Part shown: one piece after another, positions 24,561 to 35,439 of the stretch
Numbering within the stretch: position 1 is the first letter of the stretch
How the letters are laid out: each line of letters starts with the position of its first letter
Assembly: GCA_902702965.1 (NCBI GenBank)
Contig: CACRXP010000033.1
Span: 1,536,354-1,600,353, forward strand
DNA: 64,000 nt
DNA from: Spirometra erinaceieuropaei
Taxonomy: Eukaryota; Platyhelminthes; Cestoda; Diphyllobothriidea; Diphyllobothriidae
Reading direction: 5' to 3'
Notes under the pieces: model-generated
What the model was told of the DNA's origin: nothing
What the model saw: only the letters and a program-made list of their open reading frames with translations
Databases searched by the model: none
Program-made: the position numbers and the translations under genes

Positions 24561-25084
24561 ACAGATAGCGGCCAACGATACATGAACGGATATGTGGTAC
24601 GCGATAAAATTTATGAAACGCTGAAAATAAAAGTCGGATGACTGGAAAGGGATGTACGGGTTGTTGTTATTCACGACTGCGACAAGACCTTACATCAAGA
24701 CAGACGCTAAATCGTGGCAAGGACGCTCCCTGTAGACGCGATGCTCCGCGCTACATTCATGTGTGTAACTCTAACTAAAAACCTAACGCTAACTCTTGCG
24801 CTAACAGAAACCCTCATAAATCTAAATCTAAACCCAACTCTAACGATCTTGCCTATTTAGCTCAAGTCAGCCGTGCTCAGACAGATTTGGTAAGAACTTT
24901 CCACAGGAAGGGAACTCATCATTTAACTTTTTTAAGAAATGCCGGCGGCTGCTGATTTAGGTGGCCATCAGATTCGGCGAACGGTCAATCAGCCGATCAA
25001 AATGGGACGCCATAAACAACAAGGTGGTAAATGAAAACGCGAATGATGTATTTGTTTAACACAACATTCAAGATAACGTGCGAA

Positions 25085-25745
25085 ATACAATATAGGTCGG
25101 AACGCCGATGATGGTGGCAAGTACTCATAAAGAATACGATAGTTTGACCGTCGGTTTCGATGATGCCCACCGTATGCTCCACAGCAGGGCGGGGCAGGGC
25201 CGGTGACTTGCGCAGGATTCTAGTGAGAGTAGACTTGCGCTGCATCTACCGCAATAACTCACCTGGATCCGATGTCAAGACAGAGTCAAGAAGACCGGAG
25301 ACGGGGGAGGGCGCAGGTGGGTGGCACATTCGAACCCGCACCTTGGCGTTCCACTTCACACCCCTTGGTCCATACAACAAATAACTAGGTTTTTGACTAA
25401 CAAGGAGAGTGAAGGCTGGCACGGTTGAAACCGCCCCTAGGCGTGCCGCCAACATCCGGCTAGGATCCCACACAGTGGGAGTGCCATAATGGCCACTTTA
25501 AGAAGGAACCATTGCAGCCTGACTCTCAGACCACCAGCCGGCAACTCCGCACCAACACGCGCAACACTGGGCTGACTGTGAGATCCAAGTTACCCCGTCA
25601 GTTGGCAACCTTGCAAGCCACGGCTTTTAGCGCATCGTAATAGCTTCAAGCGCGTCAGATTGTTTATAGTGAGGAAAATGCGCTGAGTCGTCGACCTCAC
25701 TCCCCCTTCCCATTCCCACACACCAGTCACTGTCCAAGCCGGTCA
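25085..25745 (+). repeat. Composite repeat R1, nearly full copy
   Basis: Module order: GTTTCGATGATGCCCACCGT (25155), GTAGACTTGCGCTGCATCTA (25229), GACAGAGTCAAGAAGACCGG (25277), a GGGAGTGCCATAATGGCC part (25469) and GCGCGTCAGATTGTTTATAG (25650). No coding potential is visible. It serves as the reference for the other copies. Confidence 0.55.
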
Positions 25746-25869
25746 GTTAACTGCAGCGGGACTCATAAAGAATACACTAACAGTTAAACGTATCTACCAA
25801 AAATCGTTCTCGCCCTAAGCTCGCCTCGACGGCCACACTACACGCACTACCGCTGACTGGCAAGACAAA

Positions 25870-27960
25870 CCAGATGCGGGTGTCCAACGTGAGTTCAGCA
25901 TTACATCCGGCAATCCCTCTGCTAATGCTCAAACCATACCCTCCTACTCACAACCACAGTTCTGTACAGAAGACGAAAAGCGAGTTCCCAGGCGGTCCCT
26001 ACTCAAAGTCGTGACTCATCACACAGCAATTCAGCAGCCGTCTGGGATGACGGCCCCATTTACGGGCGGCACCGCCAACCCCCCGCATCCCCCCAAAGGG
26101 GAGCGAGTTAGAAAATGCGCTCTGAACGATGCTCGTAAAACAAAGCGTGGAATTGTAGTCGTGACTACCGATTCCTACAAAAAGACCTTCGCACGCATCT
26201 GGGAATAACGCTCAAACCGTACGCGCCCACCCATGGCCACAAAGTCCCAAGCAGAGGGCGATAAGCAAATTCCCAGACGGCCCCGACTAAATCGGGCGGT
26301 CTACCCACTGCAACGGAGTCCTGACTCATCACACCGGGCAGCACTGCTAACCCCCCCCCCGTCTCCCATCTGAGGGGAAGGCAGCCAGACGATGTGACCT
26401 GAAAGACGCTCGGAAAACACGCCATGGGTGAGCTGACTATGGACTTCGGTCGTGAATTCTGTGCTCGGAAAAATATAAAAGTGACGATCGCTACTCTATC
26501 GGTGTGTCTGCCCACAGTATGATAGACAGACGCTGGATGTTCTGGTAGACCGAAAAGCCCGCCCTTCGGGACAATAAAATGGGCAATCGACCGGAAATGT
26601 CAGTGAGACCAGCCTCTCCGAACAAGGACAATTGGACCAACCGACTTCTGGCTAAACCTCCTTCGAAGGCGGACGTTCAAAGACAGATCGACGAGGCGGT
26701 GGAATCGTCTTTGCTATCAACAACTACGTCGGGAGACAGCTGTCCTGCCTGCCGTACCGAATCAGCGACCGTCTATTGGATATGACACCGTCGATCTGCG
26801 CGAACAAATCAATCACTCCCTTCAGCATCTACCTTTCTTCAAATACCAACCCCGACAATGCAAAGAACAAATTCTACAAAGAATTAACGCCCAAACTGGT
26901 TCTCCTTGTTGACGTCATCGTCTGCGACGGCACAGACCACGCTACCTAACTCGGCAGCTGCAACGGCAATGCTCTTCTTCTTCTTCTTCTTCTTCTTCTT
27001 CTTCTTCCGTAGACATCTATTCAAAATTTTATGCGCAAATGCAACTACGAGGGTCACCAAGGACAGTTACCGCGACCTGTTGTTCGCGGATGACAGCCCA
27101 GTAAATACAGCAGCATAAGCGAACACAGGAAGTAGCGTGGATGTCGCTGCACCAGGCTACACAAACCTCGGGCTTACAAGGCAGTGTTCATACATCAGCC
27201 AGCGCCAAAAGATTACTACAACGAGTCAAGGGTCTACGTCAGTGAAACTCACCTCATACTCATCGACGAGTTTGCATATGTTGGAAGTACCATCTTCAGA
27301 AACGTCAATATTGACGAAAAATCGCAAGTTAGATCTCCAGAAGGAGGTCGGCCGGCCAAAGCGCTTCGTGGGCAATTGCATAGTATCCTATTTATCAGGA
27401 AACCTAGTACACATCAGGTAGTCAGCTTGACAACTCTCCAACACGGGGGAAAAACAAGGACGGTCTAGAAGATCTGCCCGACGAGACCAAATCCTTCTTA
27501 ACTTAGGTGCCTCATAAGTATAGAGAAGGTCAGGTGGCAGGAACGGATCACATACAGAACCACCGGAATAGATAGGCGTTCTCCGTATTAACGCCAAGAG
27601 ATACAACCGCGTTGGAGCGGTCGCATGGCTAGAATTGCTATCAGATACAGAAGCTTGCAGCTGAGGCGAGCAAAAGCGACGACACTCTGATGACACACGA
27701 TTGATGGCCGTATGTAAAAAACGACTCAAATGCGATTGGACTATCTGCCTACATCCAAATACTGGTTATCCGAAGCAGACTGAGCGCATAGTGTGGTTAG
27801 GAAGCAGAGGGTCTCGGTTGACCGTTCTACGATGGATGCGGTGGCAGCAGATCCCGCCCTTTCTCATAATCACTTGTTCCAAACCACCATGTCAGTACTG
27901 CACCCGCATAATTGCCAGTCGCTATGCGTTACGGAACAAGTGTGTCCCGTAACATAATCG
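25870..27960 (+). mobile_element. Decayed LINE copy L1 with tandem 5' UTR monomers
   Basis: Two head-to-tail copies of a ~283-bp leader (markers GCTCAAACC at 25927 and 26210) precede endonuclease fragments. Those are readable, with frame changes, around 26595-26900 (for example RRGGGIVFAINN, and NKFYKELTPKLVLL). After a TTC microsatellite (26973-27007) the sequence jumps to the RT catalytic region RDLLFADDSPVNT (27071-27109), then HQPAPKDYYNESRVYV and FAYVGST. The middle of the RT is deleted. It belongs to the same family as 51950-54850. It sits in the long intron between F5 and F6. Confidence 0.65.
26973..27007. repeat. TTC microsatellite inside LINE copy L1
   Basis: About eleven TTC units at the point where the LINE endonuclease fragment joins the RT fragment. 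Confidence 0.95.
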
Positions 27961-28194
27961 GCAAACGCACTTTTACCACATAAATCCATCAGTAAATATC
28001 AGCTCTAAAATCCGACGGCACAAGCCAGTGCAACGACCCTAAACATAAAATAGCTTCAGAATAATCACTGCCATTCATCCTGCAAGTCATCTCAGTCAAG
28101 TGAAATTAACGTCTTCAGGCGGAAAGGATTTTTCACAACTTTGGGGTAGTCGAAGAACAAACAGCCAGTTTAAAAGGAAATGATTGGAACAAAT

Positions 28195-28480
28195 GTGAAT
28201 AAATGACGGTTCGACCGGATGATGTCGATGATGTGCACTTTGTGATCCACAGCATGGTGAGAGAAGGAACGGTAACTTGTGCTTGAATTAGTTAATGATA
28301 ATTGTAGACTTGCGCCGCATCTACCGCACTCTCCCCTCCACTCCAGCCTGCACCCGGTGTCAAGACGGAGCCATAAAACGGAGGCAGGGGAGGGCGCAGG
28401 TGACTGGCATGGTTGAAACTCGTGCTTAAACGTACCAGACGCGGTTAACACCACCCCTGGCTTCGCCAGCGGCCACTGTC
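28195..28480 (+). repeat. Composite repeat R1, truncated copy
   Basis: TGACGGTTCGACCGGATGAT, then TAGACTTGCGCCGCATCTAC, then GGTGTCAAGACGGAG and GGCAGGGGAGGGCGCAGGTG. It ends in an ACCCCTGG block and lacks the last module. Confidence 0.55.
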
Positions 28481-28605
28481 GCTCTGTATACAATCAATAA
28501 ATCTGGTACATGCTGTCTTTCCCAACAACTTGGGATTTGGCCTGGCGATTGTAGCGCACTGAGCACTCACTCCCACCGCTTAGACTCTTCAGTAGTAACA
28601 CCTAG

Positions 28606-28780
28606 AATGACTGGCATTACCGACAAAGACAAGGGAGACTGGAATAGTCCTTTCTGGCTTTTTAGCCGTCGTCAGCCAGTCATACCCAACCTCGAAGTGT
28701 GAAACACCCGAGGCTCGAACTCGCGACCTGTTAGTTAGAACTTTACGCCTCTAACCACTGGGCCAAGAGCCCGTTGCACT
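28606..28780 (-). mobile_element. tRNA-derived SINE, copy 4 (inverted)
   Basis: On the minus strand it carries the A box TGGCCCAGTGGTTAGAGGCG and B box GCGAGTTCGAGCCTCG, then the tail. It stands head-to-head with copy 5. Confidence 0.75.
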
Positions 28781-28783
28781 GTC

Positions 28784-29152
28784 GGCAAGGCACAACGGAA
28801 CGAGTGAGTTCCGTAAGGAAGATCGGTGAGCGCCCCCTACTATTGCATATTCCCGATCGAAAACCGGCAGGGCAACGGGCTCGTGGCCCAGTGGTTGGAG
28901 GCGTGCACTTCTAACTAACAGGTCGCGAGTTCGAGCCTCGGATGTTCCACACTTCGGGGTTGGGTATGACTGGCTGACGACGGCTAATAAGCCAGAAATG
29001 GTCATTCCGGACTCCCTTGACTTTGTCGGTAATACCATTCTGCCTATATATCATGCGCCGACGTGCGGCTGCTGGTTGGGCTCGAGAGAGAGCCCATAAG
29101 GCACAACGGAACGAGTGAGTTCCGTAAGAACGATCCATGAGCGCCCCTACCA
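28784..29152 (+). mobile_element. tRNA-derived SINE, copy 5 (head - tRNA - tail - head)
   Basis: The best preserved copy: head (GGCACAACGGAACGAGTGAG), A box GTGGCCCAGTGGTTGGAGGC, B box GCGAGTTCGAGCCTCGG (28925-28941), tail CCAGAAATGGTCATTCCGG, then a second head block (29060-29150). Confidence 0.8.
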
Positions 29153-29295
29153 TTACTTAGAATGAAATTCACATGCGAGAATCCTCATTTTCCGTTTAAT
29201 AGCCCGTCATCAAATTAGCCAAAACAAACAAGCGACGCAGAGAAGTTCGTGTGTGTCGTCACCGGTGAGAGCGCAGTTCTTCGCCCTCCCCCCGC

Positions 29296-29450
29296 CACCC
29301 TTTGGCCCCTGGCTCAGAGGTCAGGGTGTTGGACGTCTAACCAGCAGGCAGCGAAGTCGAGCCCCAAGGGCTGCCCACCGCGGGTTCGGGTTTGGCTGGC
29401 TGACGACGACTAATATGCCAGAAATGGCCATTCGAGTCTCCCCTGATGAT
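29296..29450 (+). mobile_element. tRNA-derived SINE, copy 6
   Basis: A box CTGGCTCAGAGGTCAGGGTG and B box GAAGTCGAGCCCC with the tail ATGCCAGAAATGGCCATTCG. It ends about 23 bp from the donor site of exon F5. Confidence 0.7.
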
Positions 29451-29472
29451 AGGAATAGAGAAAGAGACGTAC

Positions 29473-29559
29473 TTCTGTGGACAGCGTCAATATGCTTCTT
29501 TAGGTCTCCCTTCTGTGCGCAGGACTTGCCGCAAATTTCGCATGAATGCTCTCGCAATT
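29473..29559 (-). CDS. Zinc-finger exon F5 (C2H2, core Phe replaced by Cys)
   Basis: The acceptor is TATCTACATTTCAG and the donor A|GTACGT. Codons read LREHSCEICGKSC, helix QKGDLKK, then H-IDAV-H. The four zinc ligands are intact, but the hydrophobic-core Phe of the C2H2 fold is Cys. Contact residues are Q, G, D, K. The donor lies about 23 bp from the end of a tRNA-derived SINE (29296-29450), so the SINE sits at the very start of the downstream intron. That intron, to F6, is the longest in the array (6226 bp) and contains a decayed LINE. Confidence 0.85.
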
Positions 29560-30380
29560 CTGAAATGTAGATAGCATGCCTCAAGGATTTGCACAGTACT
29601 TCATATTTGATATCGACATGCGAAGTAAAGTTCGGTTCCTGAGAAGGGAAATTCGCTCATAGTTGGTGCGGGGCAAAACCCCCAGTCTAGGCTAAAAATG
29701 AGCTTGGTGAGTCTGTGATTTGGAGGGAACGCACACAGTCTACAATAAACAGAAGATTGATGTCCTATCGGGCTCTGGAGGACACCGTAACCCCGACTGC
29801 AGGATATTTGTATAATGACTACCTCGACATCTTTGTAAACTGACGATCTGCACCGCCAAATTTATATCCTAACAAATCTAATGAGTGTTCTTAGAAAGGA
29901 AACGGACAGTATATGAGAATTCCTACATCGTGAATATACGCTAAATACGGTCCGCAAATGTTTATATAAAAAAATTAGCTATGCTATGAGAATAAAGGTG
30001 CATAAAACAGGATTATCATGAAATGCAATGTTCGTCCTAGGAAAAGTTGTCGCCTCGCTGCTACACAGGGGCTGCTTCGATAGTCTAGAAATGAAACTTA
30101 CTTTGCACGTTATCAACCAATCATGGCAAAAAGTAACTGGAAGGTCGTTTCCAAAGGTTAGGAAATCTTTATGTGGGCAGCGCGGAACAAAATATGGCAT
30201 GGGGTCACAAAATAGTCCATTTTAGTGTGAGGACGCACATGATTTGAAAAGCTATGATAAAGAGGGTCGCTAAGATTAGTATAAAAACAAGTTAGGAGTT
30301 TTAATGAGAAGTCGAGGAGACATACTATTAAATTTGTTTAAAGACAAAAGCGATAAACCAATGAGCAAAAGCAGACGCAC
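29560..30380. other. Intron between F4 and F5
   Basis: AT-rich and free of recognised repeats; the shortest intron in the array. Confidence 0.45.
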
Positions 30381-30467
30381 TTTTGTGGATACCGTCAATG
30401 TGTCTTTTCAGGGAACCGCTCTCCGAAAAGTTTTTGTCACAGATCTCACACTTATATTCTCGCGGCT
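30381..30467 (-). CDS. Zinc-finger exon F4 (C2H2, single finger)
   Basis: The acceptor is TTTATATTTTAG and the donor A|GTGCGT. Codons read PREYKCEICDKNF, helix ESGSLKR, then H-IDGI-H. All zinc ligands and the core F and L are present. Contact residues are E, G, S, R, identical to F9. The usual first Leu of the linker is Pro here, and the usual G after the second Cys is Asp. The intron to F5 is the shortest of the array (821 bp). Confidence 0.86.
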
Positions 30468-30639
30468 CTAAAATATAAATAAAAGGACTTTAAGTTATCA
30501 AATTCCACTGTATTTGTCCTGCTTGACTTAAATTTCCCAGAAACCAAATTGTATGGTCAAAATGGGGATTTCATATCTTATTCAAATCTAGGTCGAATAG
30601 TTTTATGCTACTCAAAACAGTGCGATGTACCACCAATCG

Positions 30640-31075
30640 GACGGAGTTACTTGAATAGAGCCAACACTTTTGGTGCAGATTCGGGACAGAGATCCTGTAG
30701 CCACGTGTCGGAGGCGACCCTTCCCTCGTAACTGCTCACTTCTCTCTCGCAAAATTCGCCGCAAAGCTTATCTCTTTTTCCGCGCCTTCCACGGTTCTCG
30801 CCTCCAGTTTCCCACAGCGTTGTACTCACCGTCAGTTGTTTAGCTGACATGCCGATGTCATCTACCCGTCCAAACGGATCGTCTCTCTGATGTAACTCAT
30901 CCTTTCTTGTACCATTAACCATTGTCCACATACTAAATTCCTTCCTGTTACTATTATACATTTTTATGCCGGCCTAATTCTTCCCCTACACCCTTTTGCC
31001 GGCATGAATGCGATGGCGCGATCAACAATTCTGTTGAGCTCGACTTAGGCCAGGAGCTATGCTCAGTGTCTGACG
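30640..31075. repeat. Dispersed repeat R3, copy 1
   Basis: GCGCCTTCCACGGTTCTCGC, then CACAGCGTTGTACTCACCG and CTACCCGTCCAAACGGATCG, plus TTAGGCCAGGAGCTATG, recur about 1 kb to the right at 31630-31890 in the same orientation. Confidence 0.55.
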
Positions 31076-31629
31076 TAGTCTCATCTTCGATGTTGATTAT
31101 CGGTAGCCCATATTTCGCTGAGCCTTCCCGTATGCCAAAAGGTCACAGAGGCCATTAAAAGTCCTCTTGGAGTCGGGCTGCACACAAGCCGGAGGCGGCT
31201 ATCAGACGCCAAGTACACTGATAGAGGATAAACTGACACGGCAGAAAACGGTTGGAGTAATCTAACGAACATGGTACAGTCGCGTACGCGGATGGCCGAA
31301 CATGCATCAGCTGTGAGGAGGAATTGTTTCAGGCCGTAAGTCACAGATCATTCGGCGGGAAGAGGTCAACATTCACGTGAGAGGTGATAACCTCGTGAAC
31401 CGCAAGCTGTCGGAAACACGGTTTTCCGACCCGCTGTCAATTAATAACGCTTATGTCCATCACCTTCCATAGGAAGTTATGAGGCATTGTCTGGGCATTG
31501 CAAATGGTCAACTGAAAAACACGCGGGCTAACACTGCTTCCTGTGACAACATCGATGACCCAGATGGCATAGTAATTATTATTTCAATAATCCACAACCG
31601 TGATTAAGACTGCGACAATTTTAACGTCC

Positions 31630-31890
31630 CACTAATTGGACTGAGTTGTTTGAGGAGATGATGTACTACTTATCGGTGAGGATACCCGGTGGTCCTTCCT
31701 TTGTAGCTCTTTACTTACCTCCCAAAACATTCGCTCCAAAACTCTTATCTCTCTCTCCTTCCCTATCTCGGTGCCTTCCACGGTCCTCGCCCCCAGATTC
31801 CCACAGCGTCGAACTCACCGCCGGTAGTTTGACTGACATGAGATGTCACCTACCCGTCCAAACGGATCGATTTAGGCCAGGAGCTATACC
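31630..31890. repeat. Dispersed repeat R3, copy 2
   Basis: TGCCTTCCACGGTCCTCGCC, CACAGCGTCGAACTCACCG, CTACCCGTCCAAACGGATCG and TTAGGCCAGGAGCTATAC match 30640-31075. Confidence 0.55.
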
Positions 31891-32152
31891 CCGTGTTTTC
31901 TACTTTTAGTGTCTTCGGCTGCCGCAAAGTAAAGACTCGAATGTGTATGGAGAAGCAATCATCGCATCAAGCACAACCATCAGCGGTGGATGTCCTAGCT
32001 GCCACTTATGGTACATATTTGATGATGTTGCAACCGCACCGCCTTGTGCGTCCATCAATCCTATCTGCAGCTGTTTCTCCCAGCAGTCGGCTTAAAAGAG
32101 CAGACGTCGCTCTTAGGTGGCCTTAAACAGTACACAAACAACCGCCGTCGCC

Positions 32153-32276
32153 GAGGAGGAGGAGGAGGAGGATGAGGAGGGGGGGAGGAGGAGGAGGAGG
32201 GGGAGGAGGAGGAGGAGGAGGAGGAGAAGAAGAAGAAGGAGGAGGAGGAGGGGGGAGGAGGAGGAGGAGGAAAAAG
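32153..32276. repeat. Purine-only GGA/GAA tract
   Basis: More than 120 bp, almost exclusively G and A on the plus strand (GGA, GGG and GAA units). It lies in the intron just downstream of exon F3, so the pre-mRNA would carry a C/U-only tract. Confidence 0.95.
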
Positions 32277-32334
32277 AATTGGCGAAATGGGTCCAGTAAA
32301 TAATGGAAACAGAGAGGTGCGAAAACGTGCGTAC

Positions 32335-32421
32335 TTCTTTTGTCACAACCGGCATGATTCTTCAGGTGTGACTTCCGCTTAAAGGTTTTCCCACACACCT
32401 CACACGCAAATTTGCGCAGTT
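32335..32421 (-). CDS. Zinc-finger exon F3, zinc-ligand variant
   Basis: The acceptor is TTTGTTTTTTAG and the donor A|GTACGC. Codons read LRKFACEVCGKTF, helix RKSHLKN, then H-A-G-C-D-K-R. The first three ligands are intact, but the usual second His is absent. The closest alignment has one codon lost after the first His and one codon gained at the end, which puts Asp (GAC) where CAC (His) stands in sister exons. A Cys three residues after the first His could act as a substitute ligand (C2HC-like, H-x2-C). The exon keeps its 87-nt length, frame and both splice sites, so it does not look dead. Contact residues are R, S, H, N, close to F8. A long purine tract (32153-32276) lies 58 bp beyond its donor. 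Confidence 0.78.
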
Positions 32422-33893
32422 CTAAAAAACAAATAATAACGTTTAAATTGTATTGGAAGTCAGAGTTAACTTCGACCAATTCCTTCTCATTTCCTCAGTT
32501 AACATGCTAACCTTCATGCAGGTTGCTTCATCGTCTGCAGCATGGACCTCAGCATGAAAATAAAAAAAACTACATTTGTGCTTCAATACACAGACATAGC
32601 GCCCGATCGCGAGATGATACAGACTTCGGGAAAGCGATGCCTGGCCGTCAATTCCCGAGTCTGATAATTAAGCAGTCGCGGGCACCGATTAAGCAAATTA
32701 GTTACATACGAAATAGCAGTATTAGAGAATGAACGGTATTGCCCGGCAAAATGATCGGCCGTCAGTCAGATCCACCTAATCGATGACCGGCGAGCCACGA
32801 CTTAACTGCGCTTTTTCGAGACCACAGAACAGCCACTCACGCTAAAGTCAACGGCACACGATGGGGCAAGTTGACGCCCAGAACGGAATACTTCCTGGAG
32901 AGGCAGGGATTACTTGGACGTGAACTGGGCCCTGAGCGGCATCCATCACGCTCCCCTCTTCCCACACTCACTGCGTCCACTGGTCTGACAGAGTTCAGAC
33001 TATCGGGGATGGGTATAGCAGAGAGACCGACGAAGCTGAACAAGCACCTATCTATACAGCATGCGGGCTGGTCTCAAAAAAATGAGGACGGGTGCCAAAT
33101 ACGCGGCCGCAGGTCTTCCATCACGGCTACCTTACGTACTAATGTGTGTTCAGTAGGTGTGTTTGTGGTATATTTTTTTGTCGCAGCGGCGGCCACAGTG
33201 ACAGTACGCCAAAATGAGATTTGAAAAAGGTCTCGGGAACAAGCTGGCCGGCGAGGCTGACAGGGTAAAGAAGGGACGTAGGCTCCTGACCCTCAGTAGG
33301 ACAGAGTCCTCCTAACGGGTTGCAATCTTACAAGCCAGCGAATATGGCGCATCTTGATATTTTAGAACTGACCCAGTTAGAAAAAAGAGCGCAGAATAGA
33401 AAGGATGAAATCTACCTCAGGGTCGGCCCCGCAATCGCGTCATTCACCAACAACAAGTTTGAGTCATGAAAACGGTGAGATGAGAAACGATATGTTGTGT
33501 GGCATCAAGTCCCAAGTTTGTCCGTGTCACATACACCGACTCGGCCAGCCGGGCGGGTCTAACGGCGTGCCAACTGAACCTAGACTCAGACCTCAGGGTA
33601 TGGCTGGCTAAAGGCGGCATATAAATCATTATTTGTCATTGCAGTTTTCTGTTGACTCTATCGGTAGTAATTATTGATTACTGATTGTTTCCCACTGCGA
33701 GACTATCCTCCCGTGGGATTTCTAACCCCGACCTCCCTGACAAAGCAAGATGCGCGTGTTCAGTGAGGGAACACAACTCTCGCAAGGCTTCAAAAAAACA
33801 CACCGACAGGCGCTGTGGAGAAAACCAAGGTGGCGTAACACCGGAATCGTTGCGGAATGGAAATCGCAAAACATAGAGCGAAAAGCAACGTAC
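32422..33893. other. Intron between F2 and F3, unassigned
   Basis: GC-rich part at 32860-33060 without a recognised domain. 33590-33670 weakly resembles the SINE tail, and 33275-33375 weakly resembles composite repeat R1. Confidence 0.35.
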
Positions 33894-33980
33894 GTTTGTG
33901 AACGGCGTCAACATGTTTCCTTAGATGAACCTTTTCCTTAAAGGCTTTGCCACAAGTGTCACAAACGTGCCGTCGTAGTT
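33894..33980 (-). CDS. Zinc-finger exon F2 (C2H2, single finger)
   Basis: The acceptor is CTTGTCCATCAG and the donor C|GTACGT. Codons read LRRHVCDTCGKAF, helix EKVHLRK, then H-VDAV-H. All four zinc ligands, the core F and the core L are intact. Contact residues (-1, 2, 3, 6) are E, V, H, K. The exon ends in C rather than the usual A, so joining to F3 gives CAA (Gln) in the linker. A decayed finger exon (34159-34240) and a 395-bp foldback element (34293-34687) lie in the intron just upstream. Confidence 0.87.
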
Positions 33981-34158
33981 CTGATGGACAAGAAGAAATA
34001 CGTAAGGTTGTTAGAGAGTCTGTTTTCTTCCTTTACGAAGACTGCATAATGTTCGAAAACATAAATCTCACAAAAAACTCATGGGAAAAGTCGATGTGGC
34101 ATTAGAGAGGAAAGTGTGAGAGCTCGGAATGATTAAACATTAAGAGAGAGGCTAGCAT

Positions 34159-34240
34159 CTTTGTGGATACGATTAACACGATTCTTTGGATATGCCTTTG
34201 GAGCAAAGATGCTGTCTCAGATTTCAAAAATGGACTGTCG
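34159..34240 (-). pseudogene. Decayed zinc-finger exon (donor lost)
   Basis: The part encoding the end of a finger is still recognisable on the minus strand (CCAAAGGCATATC... then GTATCCACAAAG), at the position where sister exons end before GTACGC. The donor GT has become AT, the reading frame is shifted and the two Cys codons are not recognisable. It lies between F1 and F2, 53 bp from a foldback element. Confidence 0.55.
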
Positions 34241-34292
34241 CGTTCACGAAGAACAAATAAAAAAAGAAGTTCTCTTTCAGATATGCATTATA

Positions 34293-34687
34293 CAGTACCT
34301 GTGCTAACTCATGAAATGCCGAGGTCAAAATTATAGTGGACAATGTAGTGTATTTTTGGTGTCGTTATTTGTGTTTATTTGGTTGAAATAAGGACGAAAA
34401 GACCGTTTTCTGAAGGAAAGTTTGATACGGATCTTTATACGTCCTCATACGTAGCCTTTATTAACTTGGTTGTAATATAGGCGTTTCTCGAAAATGTGAC
34501 TTTTGTCGAAAATTATTTATTTTTATCTCAGTAAATAATATTTTCTTAACCAAACTTTGCTTTATTTCTTTGGCACATCGTTTATTGTCCGCTATCAGAC
34601 TTTGGGAGCCGTAGTGTTTACCGATTTTGCGTTAAAGGCGTTAACCTGTGTTAATTCGTGACATTTCATGAGTTAGCACAGGTACTG
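34293..34687. mobile_element. Foldback element F (~395 bp, TA-flanked)
   Basis: The left end CAGTACCTGTGCTAACTCAT is the exact inverse of the right end ATGAGTTAGCACAGGTACTG, flanked by TA. The internal part is shorter and different from the ~1-kb members. It lies in the F1-F2 intron. Confidence 0.75.
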
Positions 34688-35439
34688 TATTTGAATCATC
34701 ACGGCTGCAAGCCAACAGAAACTTTTCAAAACAACATCTAGCCCAATAACTCATAGGAAAGCTCTTTACCCATATCGGTCCTTGGGCGGATCTATGGAAA
34801 TTCAAAACGTTCAAAAGCTAAAAACTTACCTAACTGCAAACAGTAACCATGAAACCTTGGATCACGCGCATAACCAGCTGCCTGGGAGATCGCGCTGGGG
34901 TGAGACACTGCGCCTAGATTCTGAACTAGACAGACTCGGCCCCTTCAGCCGAAGTCCAATTGAAAGACGCCTTTGTGCCTCCAGATAACGACGACTGAAG
35001 CTCACTGTGCGAGGCGGAGAGGGTTATTGGGATATCGTGACCACAGAACGCCAAGGAACCTGACAAAAGCAGCCCTCCAGAGGAAGTATAAAAATCCCGT
35101 TCTGAGGAAATTGTCGACCTGATGCGAGGAACCAGAAAAAGCGCCCACGACCGTGACGAGACTGCAGCTGCATTGTTTTTCAAAAATGGCGGGAGGTCTC
35201 TATGAGGAAATTACGGTGTCCTAATTCTTCTTGGCACAGCCTTTAAAATTTCCAAAGGCGATCTCCGACATTGTCTCCGTTTGTAGTGCGACGACTGAGG
35301 GAGAAATAATCAGTGTGTTTTTCGACCAGGAGGCAGAAAAATATGTTGGCCAAAACCTTCTACTTCTCAGACCTGGACCGGCTACGCAAGCCATGTCAGG
35401 AAACTCAATTACTTCCATCTCGGTTGCCGCCGCAGATCA
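34688..35439. other. Part of the F1-F2 intron, unassigned
   Basis: GC-rich sequence with short frames. It may be repeat debris, but no family was recognised. Confidence 0.35.

Noticed and set aside
32113..32355. Pro/Leu/Ser-run frame on the minus strand joined to finger F3
   Set aside because: The frame crosses the F3 donor into the purine tract; splice sites show that only 32335-32421 is coding.
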